Source: Enterobacter cloacae
Lineage (GTDB): Bacteria; Pseudomonadota; Gammaproteobacteria; Enterobacterales; Enterobacteriaceae
Direction of reading: 5' to 3'
Assembly (NCBI GenBank): GCA_014169315.1
Contig: AP022133.1
Location: 806,001 to 870,000 of the forward strand
DNA: 64,000 nt
Made by a program: the position numbers and the translations under genes
The notes under the pieces: model-generated
Told to the model about the DNA's origin: nothing
Database searches by the model: none
The model's input: only the letters and a program-made list of their open reading frames with translations
Shown here: one piece after another, positions 43,999 through 52,505 of the stretch
How positions within the stretch are numbered: the stretch's first letter is position 1
How the letters are laid out: every line of letters starts with the position of its first letter

Positions 43999-45243
43999 AT
44001 GACGCAGGCGAATCTCACCGAAACTCTTTTCAAACCCCGTTTCAAACACCCAGAAACGTCGACGCTGGTGCGTCGTTTTAATCCAGGTACCCAGCCTTCA
44101 GTGCAGTCTGCGTTAGACGGTAAAAATGTGCCTCACTGGTATCGCATGCTCAATCGTTTAATGTGGATCTGGCGTGGTATTGATCCCCGTGAAATCCTCG
44201 ACGTGCAGTCACGTATCGTAATGAGTGAGTCCGAGCGTACCGACAGCGAACTCTACGATACGGTGGTGGGCTACCGTGGTGGTAACTGGATCTACGAATG
44301 GTCTAAACAGGCGATGCTCTGGCAGCAAAAGGCCACGCAGGAAGAAGATGCTGCACTGAGCGGCAAGCACTGGCTGCACGCGGCTAATCTTTACGCCATT
44401 GCGGCATACCCGCATCTTAAAGGGGATGAACTGGCAGAGCAGGCTCAGGCGCTGGCGAATCGTGCCTATGAAGAAGCTGCTCAACGTCTGCCTGGCCGGA
44501 TGCGTGAGCTTGAGTTCACGATCCCCGGCGGCGCGCCGGTTACCGGGTTCCTGCATATGCCTGAAGGCGAAGGCCCGTTCCCGACGGTGCTTATGTGCGG
44601 CGGTCTGGATTCGCTGCAAATCGACTATTACAACCTTTTTGAGCGCTATTTTGCACCAAAAGGGATCGCGATGCTGACCCTCGATATGCCTTCGATCGGC
44701 TTCTCGTCGAAATGGAAACTCACTCAGGATTCAAGTCAGCTGCACCAGCATGCTTTGAAAACACTTGAAAATGTCCCGTGGGTTGACCATACGCGTGTGG
44801 CGGCATTTGGTTTCCGCTTTGGGGCGAACGTTGCAGTGCGTCTGGCTTATCTTGAATCCCCACGCCTGAGAGCCGTGGCCTGTCTTGGCCCGGTGGTTCA
44901 CGCGTTGCTCAGCGAGCCTGCCCGGCAGAGCAGCGTACCGGAGATGTACCTTGATGTACTGGCCAGCCGTCTTGGCATGCATGATGCATCAGACGAAGCA
45001 CTGCGTGTTGAACTCAATCGCTATTCGTTAAAAACGCAAGGTTTGCTGGGACGCCGGTGCCCAACGCCGATGCTGTCAGGTTTCTGGAAAAATGATCCTT
45101 TCAGCCCGGAAGAAGAATCTCGCTTAATCACGTCGTCATCTGCAGATGGCAAACTACTTGAAGTACCGTTCAGCCCGGTCTATCAGAACTTCGACAAAGC
45201 GTTAAAAGAGATTACGGGTTGGATCTATCAGAGATTGTGTTAA
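43999..45243 (+). CDS. frsA: FrsA, alpha/beta-hydrolase-fold (fermentation-respiration switch protein)
   Basis: 414 residues from the ATG at 43999 ([24 protein letters not shown]), matching E. coli FrsA. Alpha/beta-hydrolase core 190-410 with the elbow [11 protein letters not shown], where Arg replaces the usual catalytic Ser (G-F-R-F-G), as in E. coli. It binds unphosphorylated enzyme IIA-Glc; enzymatic activity is disputed. Confidence 0.95.
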   Translation: MTQANLTETLFKPRFKHPETSTLVRRFNPGTQPSVQSALDGKNVPHWYRMLNRLMWIWRGIDPREILDVQSRIVMSESERTDSELYDTVVGYRGGNWIYEWSKQAMLWQQKATQEEDAALSGKHWLHAANLYAIAAYPHLKGDELAEQAQALANRAYEEAAQRLPGRMRELEFTIPGGAPVTGFLHMPEGEGPFPTVLMCGGLDSLQIDYYNLFERYFAPKGIAMLTLDMPSIGFSSKWKLTQDSSQLHQHALKTLENVPWVDHTRVAAFGFRFGANVAVRLAYLESPRLRAVACLGPVVHALLSEPARQSSVPEMYLDVLASRLGMHDASDEALRVELNRYSLKTQGLLGRRCPTPMLSGFWKNDPFSPEEESRLITSSSADGKLLEVPFSPVYQNFDKALKEITGWIYQRLC

Positions 45244-45300
45244 TAGATTGCTAAATTTTGATGGTTTGGTAAAACAGTGACTTCACAAAAGGAGATCGCA

Positions 45301-45702
45301 ATGACGTTACCGAGTGGACACCCGAAAAGTAGACTGATTAAGAAGTTCATGGCTCTCGGCCCGTATATTCGAGAGGAGCAGTGTGAAGATAATCGCTTTT
45401 TTTTCGACTGCCTGGCTGTTTGCGTCAACGTGAAGCCTGCACCCGAAAAACGTGAGTTCTGGGGCTGGTGGATGGAAATGGAAGCACAAGAAAAGCGTTT
45501 TACTTACAGCTACCAGTTTGGCCTGTTTAATAAAGACGGAAACTGGCAGGTGGCGGCTATTAAAGATCAGGAAGTGATCGACCGTCTGGAATATACGCTG
45601 AAAGAGTTCCACGACAAGGCGCGTGCTTTGCTGGCGACTCTGGATCTGAAGCTGGAGCCTGCGGATGACTTTTCCAGCGAAGCGGTCAAGCTGACGGCCT
45701 GA
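45301..45702 (+). CDS. crl: Crl, sigma-S (RpoS) holoenzyme assembly factor
   Basis: 133 residues from the ATG at 45301 (RBS AAGGAG), equal to E. coli Crl. Keeps the DRFF-like loop as [12 protein letters not shown] and the [10 protein letters not shown] segment used to contact sigma-S. It promotes RpoS-core association and hence curli and stationary-phase genes. Confidence 0.97.
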   Translation: MTLPSGHPKSRLIKKFMALGPYIREEQCEDNRFFFDCLAVCVNVKPAPEKREFWGWWMEMEAQEKRFTYSYQFGLFNKDGNWQVAAIKDQEVIDRLEYTLKEFHDKARALLATLDLKLEPADDFSSEAVKLTA

Positions 45703-45710
45703 TGGTTTCT

Positions 45711-45745
45711 CTCTCTCCCTGTGGGCGAGGGCCCGGGGTGAGGGC
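45711..45745 (+). repeat. Interspersed CTCTCCCTGTGGG repeat, copy 2
   Basis: CTCTCTCCCTGTGGGCGAGG followed by GCCCGGGGTGAGGGC, a diverged second copy of the repeat at 41681-41714, again just after a stop codon between convergent genes. Confidence 0.7.
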
Positions 45746-45765
45746 ATCAGACCGCATGAATCCCC

Positions 45766-45802
45766 GACAAAAAAATCCCGGCACACAGGCCGGGATTTTT
45801 TA
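45766..45802. terminator. Bidirectional terminator between crl and phoE
   Basis: AAAAAAATCCCGGC / GCCGGGATTTTTT around ACACAG, with T-runs on both strands between convergent genes. Confidence 0.93.
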
Positions 45803-45813
45803 TAACAGCGTGA

Positions 45814-46866
45814 TCAGAACTGGTAAGTCATACCCAGTGCAACGATGTCATCGCTGCTGACACCCAGTTTGTTTTTGTCATCAATCTGGTTGATTTTATA
45901 ATCAACAAACGTGGACATATTTTTGTTGAAATAATAGGTCGCGCCCACATCAATGTATTTCACGATATCAGCATCACCGATACCTTCGATATCCTTGCCT
46001 TTAGACTGTACATAGCCCAGGGACGGACGCAGACCGAAATCGAACTGATATTGCGCCACGACTTCAAAGTTCTGTGCTTTATTCGCAAAACCACCAGAAA
46101 TTGGGGTCATATTGCGTGTTTCAGAATACATCGTTGCCAGATAGATATTGTTCGCGTCATATTTCAGACCGGTTGCCCATGCTTCAGCTTTGTCGCCCTG
46201 GCCGCGAGCCAGCAGGTTCTGAGCATTGGTACGGTCAGAGCTGGTGTATGCGCCGCTAACAGCGAAAGGGCTGCCGCCGAAGTCATAAGCCAGAGAAGTA
46301 CCAAAACCGTCGCCGTTCTGTTTCTTGGCGTCGCGGTTTTCGTTTTTACCCTGGTATTGCAGCGTCATGTCCAGGCCGTCAACCATGCCGAAGAAGTCGG
46401 TGTTACGGTAGGTGGCAAGACCGGTAGCACGCTTGGTCATGAAGTTATCAGTCTGCGCGGAAGAGTCGCCGCCGAACTCAGGGAACATATCGGTCCATGC
46501 TTCGACGTCATACAGGGCACCCAGGTTACGACCGTAATCCAGAGAACCAATGTTTTTCAGTTTCAGGCCAGCGAATGCCAGACGGGTTTTCTGAGAGGAG
46601 TCGCTCTCTGCTTTGTTACCGGCAAATTCGGATTCCCAACGGCCATAGCCCGTCAGCTGATCGTTAATCTGTGTTTCACCTTTAAAACCGAAACGTACGT
46701 AGGTCTGGTCACCGTCTTTAGAGGCATCATCACTGATGTAGTGCATTGCTTTTACTTTGCCGTACACGTCCAGTTTATTGCCATCTTTATTATAGACTTC
46801 GGCCGCGTGTACAGATGCAGAAGCAACTACGCCCATAACCACTAATGCCAGTGTGCTCTTTTTCAT
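45814..46866 (-). CDS. phoE: PhoE, outer-membrane anion-preferring porin
   Basis: 350 residues: signal peptide 1-21 (ending SVHA-A), then a 16-strand trimeric porin with the eyelet loop PEFGGDSS and terminal Phe (MTYQF). It is distinguished from OmpC/OmpF by place (crl-phoE-proBA) and start ([20 protein letters not shown]). Induced by PhoB under phosphate starvation; a candidate Pho box lies upstream. Confidence 0.95.
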   Translation of the reverse strand: MKKSTLALVVMGVVASASVHAAEVYNKDGNKLDVYGKVKAMHYISDDASKDGDQTYVRFGFKGETQINDQLTGYGRWESEFAGNKAESDSSQKTRLAFAGLKLKNIGSLDYGRNLGALYDVEAWTDMFPEFGGDSSAQTDNFMTKRATGLATYRNTDFFGMVDGLDMTLQYQGKNENRDAKKQNGDGFGTSLAYDFGGSPFAVSGAYTSSDRTNAQNLLARGQGDKAEAWATGLKYDANNIYLATMYSETRNMTPISGGFANKAQNFEVVAQYQFDFGLRPSLGYVQSKGKDIEGIGDADIVKYIDVGATYYFNKNMSTFVDYKINQIDDKNKLGVSSDDIVALGMTYQF

Positions 46867-47169
46867 TTTCGATCCTGATTTTATAAACGCGCTAAAATTC
46901 GCTGGACGATAAGCTCATGCCTAAGTCCCGTGAAAAAACAGGAAGGGTTTTAACGTTCTGGAATTAAACTTTTATGACAAAATAAGAATAATTTTAAAAA
47001 ACTGTGATTTATTATTTCTGTAATAAAATTGTCAAAATTTGCCACTACGCTCCCTGATCCGGCGCAACAAAGTGTTTAGTGATGTGCTAAGGCAGTTGGC
47101 AACGGGGCTGAGTCCTGCTAAAACGTTCGTTTGACATCATTTCCCCTTATCGTTGAACGGCAGAGAATC
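46867..47169. other. phoE-proB intergenic regulatory region
   Basis: 303 bp between divergent genes, A/T-rich in the middle (46965-47040) with a candidate Pho box. No ORF or RNA gene is evident. Promoters for both genes must lie here. Confidence 0.6.
46963..46981 (-). promoter_or_regulatory. Candidate Pho box of phoE
   Basis: On the minus strand TTTGTCATAAAAGTTTAAT, near the Pho box consensus CTGTCATAWAWCTGTCAYA, about 100 bp upstream of phoE. The first half-site is good, the second poor. Confidence 0.5.
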
Positions 47170-48273
47170 ATGAGTGATAGCCAGACGCTGGTGGTAAAAC
47201 TCGGTACCAGTGTGTTAACAGGCGGATCGCGCCGCCTAAATCGCGCCCACATTGTTGAGCTTGTACGTCAGTGCGCTCAGCTGCATGCCGCAGGGCATCG
47301 TATCGTTATTGTGACTTCCGGGGCGATTGCCGCCGGGCGTGAACACCTGGGTTACCCCGAACTCCCCGCGACGATAGCCTCTAAACAGTTGCTGGCCGCC
47401 GTGGGACAAAGCCGACTGATTCAACTCTGGGAACAGCTGTTTTCTATCTATGGCATTCATGTCGGGCAGATGCTGCTGACGCGTGCGGATATGGAAGACA
47501 GAGAACGTTTCCTGAATGCGCGTGATACGCTGCGTGCGCTGCTGGACAACAATATCGTCCCCGTCATTAACGAAAACGACGCCGTGGCGACCGCTGAAAT
47601 CAAAGTGGGCGATAACGATAACCTCTCTGCGCTGGCCGCGATTCTGGCCGGTGCTGATAAATTACTGCTCCTGACCGATCAGCCGGGGCTGTTCACCGCC
47701 GATCCGCGTTCCAACCCGGACGCTGAACTGATTAAAGATGTTTACGGCATTGATGATGCGCTGCGCGCCATCGCGGGTGATAGCGTTTCTGGCCTGGGAA
47801 CGGGCGGAATGGGTACCAAGCTACAGGCAGCGGACGTGGCGTGCCGTGCCGGTATCGACACCATCATTGCTGCGGGTAGCCGCCCTGGCGTGATTGGCGA
47901 TGTCATGGAAGGTCTCTCTGTGGGCACGCGTTTCCATGCGCAGGAATCCCCACTGGAAAACCGCAAACGCTGGATTTTCGGTGCGCCGCCTGCAGGTGAA
48001 ATTACCGTCGATGAAGGGGCTACTGCCGCTATTCTGGAAAGAGGGAGTTCATTACTTCCAAAAGGAATTAAAAGCGTGACAGGCAACTTCTCTCGTGGTG
48101 AAGTGATTCGTATCCGTAACCTCGCAGGTCGCGACATCGCCCACGGCGTGAGCCGTTATAACAGTGATGCTCTGCGCCGGATTGCGGGTCACCACTCGCA
48201 GCAGATCGACGCCATCCTGGGCTATGAATATGGCCCGGTCGCCGTGCATCGCGATGATATGATTATTCGTTAA
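47170..48273 (+). CDS. proB: ProB, glutamate 5-kinase
   Basis: 367 residues from the ATG at 47170 ([19 protein letters not shown]), the E. coli length. Amino-acid-kinase domain (1-250; [28 protein letters not shown]) and PUA domain (about 275-360). It phosphorylates glutamate, the proline-inhibited first step of proline synthesis. Forms a complex with ProA, 11 bp downstream. Confidence 0.98.
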   Translation: MSDSQTLVVKLGTSVLTGGSRRLNRAHIVELVRQCAQLHAAGHRIVIVTSGAIAAGREHLGYPELPATIASKQLLAAVGQSRLIQLWEQLFSIYGIHVGQMLLTRADMEDRERFLNARDTLRALLDNNIVPVINENDAVATAEIKVGDNDNLSALAAILAGADKLLLLTDQPGLFTADPRSNPDAELIKDVYGIDDALRAIAGDSVSGLGTGGMGTKLQAADVACRAGIDTIIAAGSRPGVIGDVMEGLSVGTRFHAQESPLENRKRWIFGAPPAGEITVDEGATAAILERGSSLLPKGIKSVTGNFSRGEVIRIRNLAGRDIAHGVSRYNSDALRRIAGHHSQQIDAILGYEYGPVAVHRDDMIIR

Positions 48274-48284
48274 GGAGCCAGAAA

Positions 48285-49538
48285 ATGCTGGAACAAATGG
48301 GTGCAGCCGCAAAGGCCGCCTCTTACAAACTGGCGCTCCTTTCCAGCCGCGAGAAAAACCGCGTGCTGGAAAAAATCGCTGATTATCTGGAATCGCAATC
48401 CGCTGAGATTTTGCGTGCCAATGAACAAGACTTAGCTGAAGCGCGTGAAAACGGCCTGAGCGAAGCAATGCTCGACCGCCTGGCGCTGACGCCAGCACGT
48501 CTGAAAGGTATCGCCGACGATGTTCGCCAGGTGTGTAATCTGGCTGATCCTGTCGGGCAGGTGATTGACGGTGGACTGCTCGACAGCGGTTTACGTCTTG
48601 AGCGTCGCCGCGTACCGCTCGGTGTGATCGGCGTGATTTATGAAGCCCGTCCTAACGTGACGGTCGATGTCGCGTCTCTGTGCCTGAAAACCGGCAATGC
48701 GGCTATTCTGCGCGGCGGAAAAGAGACCTGGCGCACCAACGGTGCAACGGTAAAAGTCATCCAGCAGGCGCTGGAAGAGTGCGGCTTACCGGCGGGTGCC
48801 GTGCAGGCGATTGAAAGCCCCGATCGCGCGCTGGTGAACGAGATGCTGCGCATGGATAAATACATCGACATGCTGATCCCACGCGGTGGCGCGGGTCTGC
48901 ACAAGCTGTGTCGTGAGCAGTCGACTATCCCGGTGATCACCGGTGGTATTGGCGTGTGTCATATTGTTGTCGATGACAGCGCCGAGATTGAACCGGCGCT
49001 GAAGATCATCGTTAATGCCAAAACCCAGCGTCCAAGCACCTGTAACACAGTGGAAACGCTGCTTGTACATCAGGGTATCGCGAACACTTTCCTGCCTGCG
49101 CTGAGCAAACAGATGGCGAAAAGCGGCGTTACGCTGCATGCTGAGGCTAACGCCCTGGCGTTATTGAAAGATGGCCCGGCTACCGTGGTACCAGTAAAAG
49201 CAGAACAGTATGACGACGAGTTCCTTTCTCTGGATCTGAACGTGAAGATTGTGGCGGATCTCGACGATGCCATCGCTCATATTCGTGAGCATGGTACGCA
49301 GCATTCCGATGCAATCCTGACGCGTACCCTGCGCAACGCAGATCGTTTTGTGAATGAGGTGGATTCTTCAGCCGTGTATGTGAATGCTTCAACGCGCTTC
49401 ACCGACGGCGGCCAGTTCGGCCTGGGCGCGGAAGTGGCTGTCAGCACTCAGAAGCTGCACGCGCGTGGCCCGATGGGTCTTGAAGCGCTGACCACCTACA
49501 AGTGGATCGGCTTCGGCGATGATACGATTCGTGCGTAA
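48285..49538 (+). CDS. proA: ProA, glutamate-5-semialdehyde dehydrogenase
   Basis: 417 residues. Aldehyde-dehydrogenase-like with the nucleophile Cys in [12 protein letters not shown] and NADPH-site [14 protein letters not shown]. It reduces glutamyl 5-phosphate to the semialdehyde, which cyclises on the way to proline. RBS AAGGAG; operon with proB. Confidence 0.98.
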   Translation: MLEQMGAAAKAASYKLALLSSREKNRVLEKIADYLESQSAEILRANEQDLAEARENGLSEAMLDRLALTPARLKGIADDVRQVCNLADPVGQVIDGGLLDSGLRLERRRVPLGVIGVIYEARPNVTVDVASLCLKTGNAAILRGGKETWRTNGATVKVIQQALEECGLPAGAVQAIESPDRALVNEMLRMDKYIDMLIPRGGAGLHKLCREQSTIPVITGGIGVCHIVVDDSAEIEPALKIIVNAKTQRPSTCNTVETLLVHQGIANTFLPALSKQMAKSGVTLHAEANALALLKDGPATVVPVKAEQYDDEFLSLDLNVKIVADLDDAIAHIREHGTQHSDAILTRTLRNADRFVNEVDSSAVYVNASTRFTDGGQFGLGAEVAVSTQKLHARGPMGLEALTTYKWIGFGDDTIRA

Positions 49539-49583
49539 ATAAACATGGGTGATGCAAAAATAGCCGTTTGATTCAAAAGGGCA

Positions 49584-49612
49584 TTGACGCATCACCCGGT
49601 TAGATCTAACCT
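49584..49612 (+). promoter_or_regulatory. Promoter of thrW
   Basis: -35 TTGACG (49584-49589) and -10 TAACCT (49607-49612), spacing 17 bp, with GC-rich discriminator, 37 bp before the tRNA. The -35 overlaps the right arm of an inverted repeat GGGTGATGC / GCATCACCC (49547-49597). Confidence 0.65.
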
Positions 49613-49649
49613 TCTGCCCCGTGGTTACATTCGTAACCGGCCTCTCAGG

Positions 49650-49725
49650 GCCGATATAGCTCAGTTGGTAGAGCAGCGCATTCGTAATGCGAAGGTCGTA
49701 GGTTCGACTCCTATTATCGGCACCA
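49650..49725 (+). tRNA. thrW: tRNA-Thr (CGT)
   Basis: 76 nt with CCA, anticodon CGT in ATTCGTAAT, acceptor GCCGATA pairing with TATCGGC. It follows proA as thrW does in E. coli, a classic attachment site for prophages and islands; an integrase gene lies 170 bp downstream. Confidence 0.98.
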
Positions 49726-49855
49726 TTTCAAACTCTTCCCTGGTCTACCGAAACCCAACTTAAAGCCCGTGTGTATACTGTGTTTTTTTAACCCGCATCC
49801 TATCTCCTGTTATCAACTGGACTCAACCGAAATCAAGTCGCAGTTGGGGGCATAA

Positions 49856-49893
49856 GTGGGGGCATTCTGTGTTCGGTCCAGGGAGATGCCCCC
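49856..49893 (+). repeat. Inverted repeat over the integrase leader
   Basis: GTGGGGGCAT at 49856-49865 pairs with ATGCCCCCA at 49886-49894; the loop holds the GGGAG Shine-Dalgarno of the integrase. A direct copy TGGGGGCAT lies at 49846. The hairpin could hide the ribosome site. Confidence 0.6.
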
Positions 49894-49894
49894 A

Positions 49895-50907
49895 ATGAAG
49901 CTTAATGCACGACAGGTAGATGCTGCTAAACCCAGAGAGAAAGCCTACAAGCTAGCAGATGGTGCAGGCTTGTATCTTGAAGTTGTTCCTTCTGGTTCTC
50001 GATACTGGCGGATGAAATATCGCTTCAATGGAAAAGAGAAACGTATGGCTTTTGGTGTCTATCCGGCAGTGTCCCTTGCACAAGTGAGGGCACTACGTGA
50101 TGAAGCCAAGAAAAAGCTGGTCGAAGGCATCGATCCATCGTTTGCCAAGAAAGAAGAAAAGTTGGTTCGCGATGTGCAGCTCAATAATACGTTTTAGGCT
50201 GTGGCACTTGAATGGCACGAAACGAAGGTAAGCCGGTGGTCAGAAGGTTATGCCTCCGACATTATCGAAGCCTTCAACAAAGATATTTTCCCTTATATTG
50301 GCCAACTGCCGGTGAATGACATCAAGCCTTTGGTTCTGCTGAATGTGCTACGTCGAATGGAAAGCCGTGGCGCGACAGAGAAGGCCAAGAAGGTTCGCCA
50401 GCGCTGCAGCGAAGTTTTTCGTTATGCCATCGTTACCGGCCGCGCGGAATATAATCCTGCCGCGGATCTAACCAGCGCGATGTCAGGGCATGAATCGAAG
50501 CATTATCCCTTCCTTACTGTAGAGGAGTTACCAGACTTCTTTAAAGCTCTCACAGGCTATACAGGAAGCCCGTTAGTTGTACTTGCCGCACGTTTGCTGA
50601 TCCTTACGGGAGCTCGCACCGGCGAGCTTCGAGGTGCTTTCTGGAGTGAGTTTGATCTTGAAAAAGCGGTGTGGGAAATTCCTGCCGAGCGAATGAAGAT
50701 GAAACGGCCTCACCTTGTTCCCCTCTCTACCCAAGCGCTGGAGATCGTACAGCTGCTCAAAGTGATGTCTGGGCAATATCCTCTTGTGTTTCCTGGAAGG
50801 AATGACCCCCGTAAAACGATGAGCGAAGCGAGTATAAATCAGGTGTTCAAGCGGATTGGATATACGGGGAAGGTAACGGGGCATGGTTTCCGCCGCACGA
50901 TGAGTAC
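49895..50907 (+). pseudogene. P4-family tyrosine integrase, broken
   Basis: Starts MKLNARQVDAAKPREKAYKL (DUF4102 arm-binding domain), has a TAG at 50195-50197, and continues in the same frame with core-binding and catalytic parts: first Arg in LTGARTGELRGAF, and HGFRRTMS (His-x-x-Arg). The IS3 element at 50908 removes the tail with the nucleophilic Tyr. Two lesions make it inactive. It was probably the integrase of the thrW island. Confidence 0.88.
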
Positions 50908-50923
50908 TGTAAGCACACCTGTT

Positions 50924-51718
50924 TTAGTTCCACGCACTTTTTGAGATTTCCGGTTTTTCAGCCATCAGCCGGTACTCTTCCGGAGTAAGGTTGTTCAGGG
51001 ATTCATGAGGCCGCTCGTTGTTATATTCCATCAGCCAGCGCTCGGTAATTTCCCGTGCTTCATTCAGTGTTCTGAACAGGTAAAAATCCAGAATTTCTGT
51101 CCGGTATGTCCGGTTGAACCGTTCGATAAAAGCATTCTGTGTTGGTTTACCCGGCTTGATAAATTCGAGTTGCACGCCATGTTCTTCGGCCCATTGTGCC
51201 AGCGCCAGTGAGACCAGTTCTGGCCCGTTGTCCATCCGCATCTTCAGCTGGTAGCCGCGGTTTGCCACGATCCTGTCCAACACCCGGATGACTCGCTGAG
51301 CCGGGATATTCAGGTCTATTTCTATCGCCAGTGCTTCGCGGTTAAAATCATCCACCACATTGAAGGTCCGGAAGCGTCTGCCGCAGAGCAGCGCGTCGTG
51401 CATAAAATCGATGGACCAGCTCTGGTTTAACGCTTGCGGCGTCGCCAGTGGTGCCGGGTTACGCACTGGCAGACGCTGTTTTCCCTTGCGACGAAAATTC
51501 AGTTTCAGCAGGCAGTAAATCCGGTGAACGCGTTTATGGTTCCAGGTATTGCCCTGCCTGCGCAGCAGCTGGAACAGCTTCTTAAAACCATATCGCGGAT
51601 AGCGTTCTGCCAGTTCAGTCAGTGCATGGATCACCGGTTCATCACGCCGGGTATCGGGCCGATAAAAATACACCGTCCTGCTCAGCGATACTGTCCTGCA
51701 GGCCTGGCGTAAACTCAT
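50924..51718 (-). CDS. IS3-family transposase OrfB
   Basis: 264 residues from its own ATG, but normally made as an OrfAB fusion by -1 slippage, because the frame is open back to about 51781 (KPAIKRELVSYPTAQFA). Integrase core DDE: SIDFMHDAL (Asp), MDNGPELVS (Asp) and NAFIERFNRTYR (Glu). Looks intact. Confidence 0.93.
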   Translation of the reverse strand: MSLRQACRTVSLSRTVYFYRPDTRRDEPVIHALTELAERYPRYGFKKLFQLLRRQGNTWNHKRVHRIYCLLKLNFRRKGKQRLPVRNPAPLATPQALNQSWSIDFMHDALLCGRRFRTFNVVDDFNREALAIEIDLNIPAQRVIRVLDRIVANRGYQLKMRMDNGPELVSLALAQWAEEHGVQLEFIKPGKPTQNAFIERFNRTYRTEILDFYLFRTLNEAREITERWLMEYNNERPHESLNNLTPEEYRLMAEKPEISKSAWN

Positions 51719-51768
51719 GGCAAATTGCGCTGTCGGATAGCTGACGAGTTCACGCTTTATCGCTGGTT

Positions 51769-52035
51769 TTAAAGCTTTTTTTCGATGACGTCTTTAAGTG
51801 CCCGGCACTCAAGGCTGAGATCAGCAAACATCTGTTTGAGGCGTCGGTTTTCGTCCTCAAGATCTTTCATCTTTTTGATATCAGAGGCTTCCATCCCACC
51901 GTACTTTGCTTTCCAGTTGTAGTACGAGGCTTCAGAAATCCCTGCTTCGCGGCAGACATCCTTGACGGTACGTCCGGCTTCAACAGACTTCAGGACAGCG
52001 ATGATCTGGTGCTCAGTGAATCGGGCTTTACGCAT
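51769..52035 (-). CDS. IS3-family OrfA (helix-turn-helix protein)
   Basis: 88 residues: HTH MRKARFTEHQIIAVLKSVEA, GISEASYYNWKAKYGG, then a leucine-zipper-like coil (KDLEDENRRLKQMFADLS). It ends at the slip site (A-AAA-AAG at 51775-51781), where -1 frameshifting gives OrfAB. Confidence 0.93.
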   Translation of the reverse strand: MRKARFTEHQIIAVLKSVEAGRTVKDVCREAGISEASYYNWKAKYGGMEASDIKKMKDLEDENRRLKQMFADLSLECRALKDVIEKKL

Positions 52036-52114
52036 GGCGATCTCCTCAGGGAATACAATCAGTATGTCGGAAGATCTCTAAAAGTGAGTGGTTCGTTTTA
52101 CCGGGATACTTACA

Positions 52115-52270
52115 TCGGGGCTTTGCAGCAGGTTCTGGTGATAGTAGTCCACGACCTGACGCAGCAGCGCCTGACCGTCGTCGTCGAGGTCGGCCAGTTT
52201 TGAACGCGGAGGAGGAGCCGCAGGAACGGCGGCGGCTGGTGATTGAGGCAGAACTCAGGATCTGACCGGT
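52115..52270 (-). pseudogene. Fragment resembling a primase-like (CHC2/Toprim) protein
   Basis: The minus strand reads SPAAAVPAAPPPRSKLADLD then LLRQVVDYYHQNLLQSP, running into the IS end. The second part resembles the linker of CHC2 zinc-finger/Toprim primase-like proteins of islands and phages. Only about 45 codons are left. The assignment is from memory of the motif. Confidence 0.25.
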
Positions 52271-52306
52271 AAAAATGAAGATCCCGGCGCATGACCGGGA
52301 TCTTCA
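52271..52306 (-). terminator. Terminator after the CPCC immunity gene
   Basis: On the minus strand GAAGATCCCGG / CCGGGATCTTC with a TCATGCG loop followed by ATTTTT. Similar in design and sequence to the hairpins at 54341 and 56096. Confidence 0.88.
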
Positions 52307-52307
52307 C

Positions 52308-52505
52308 TTACGCCTTGAGTTTTGAGTCTAATATTTTCTTGGCATCTATAAGACTGAGTGTATTCGCACCTCCAGAAAAATCAGGATCTGATGACTGCAC
52401 AGGATCATCTTCCCACTCACAAACAGGGCAAATCTCATAGTTTCCAAGCTCAGTTATCGTCTTTTGACCACAGCAAGGGCAAGGATATAGATCATTTTCT
52501 GTCAT
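52308..52505 (-). CDS. CPCC-type cysteine-rich protein, candidate immunity protein
   Basis: 65 residues with PCPCCG and CPVCEWEDDP, two Cys pairs of a zinc-ribbon-like fold (Cys_rich_CPCC family). Its ATG overlaps the stop of the orphan toxin gene by four bases (ATGA), the usual toxin-immunity coupling. Members of this family are often found next to polymorphic toxins. Immunity role is inference from position. Confidence 0.75.
   Translation of the reverse strand: MTENDLYPCPCCGQKTITELGNYEICPVCEWEDDPVQSSDPDFSGGANTLSLIDAKKILDSKLKA

Larger units (their letters stand above)
50908..52114 (-). mobile_element. IS3-family insertion sequence (IS407-like), complete
   Basis: 1207 bp with imperfect terminal inverted repeats of about 40 bp beginning TGTAAG (50908 on plus; 52114 on minus) and sharing CCAC.CACTTTT.GAGAT. 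It encodes orfA and orfB on the minus strand with an A-AAA-AAG slip site. I see no target-site duplication (GTAC left, TCGG right), which suggests a later IS-mediated deletion or rearrangement. Confidence 0.85.

Noticed and set aside
49547..49597. Terminator of proBA (GGGTGATGC / GCATCACCC)
   Set aside because: The arms pair but the loop is long (about 33 nt), there is no T-run, and the right arm overlaps the thrW -35 box; reported only as part of the promoter entry.
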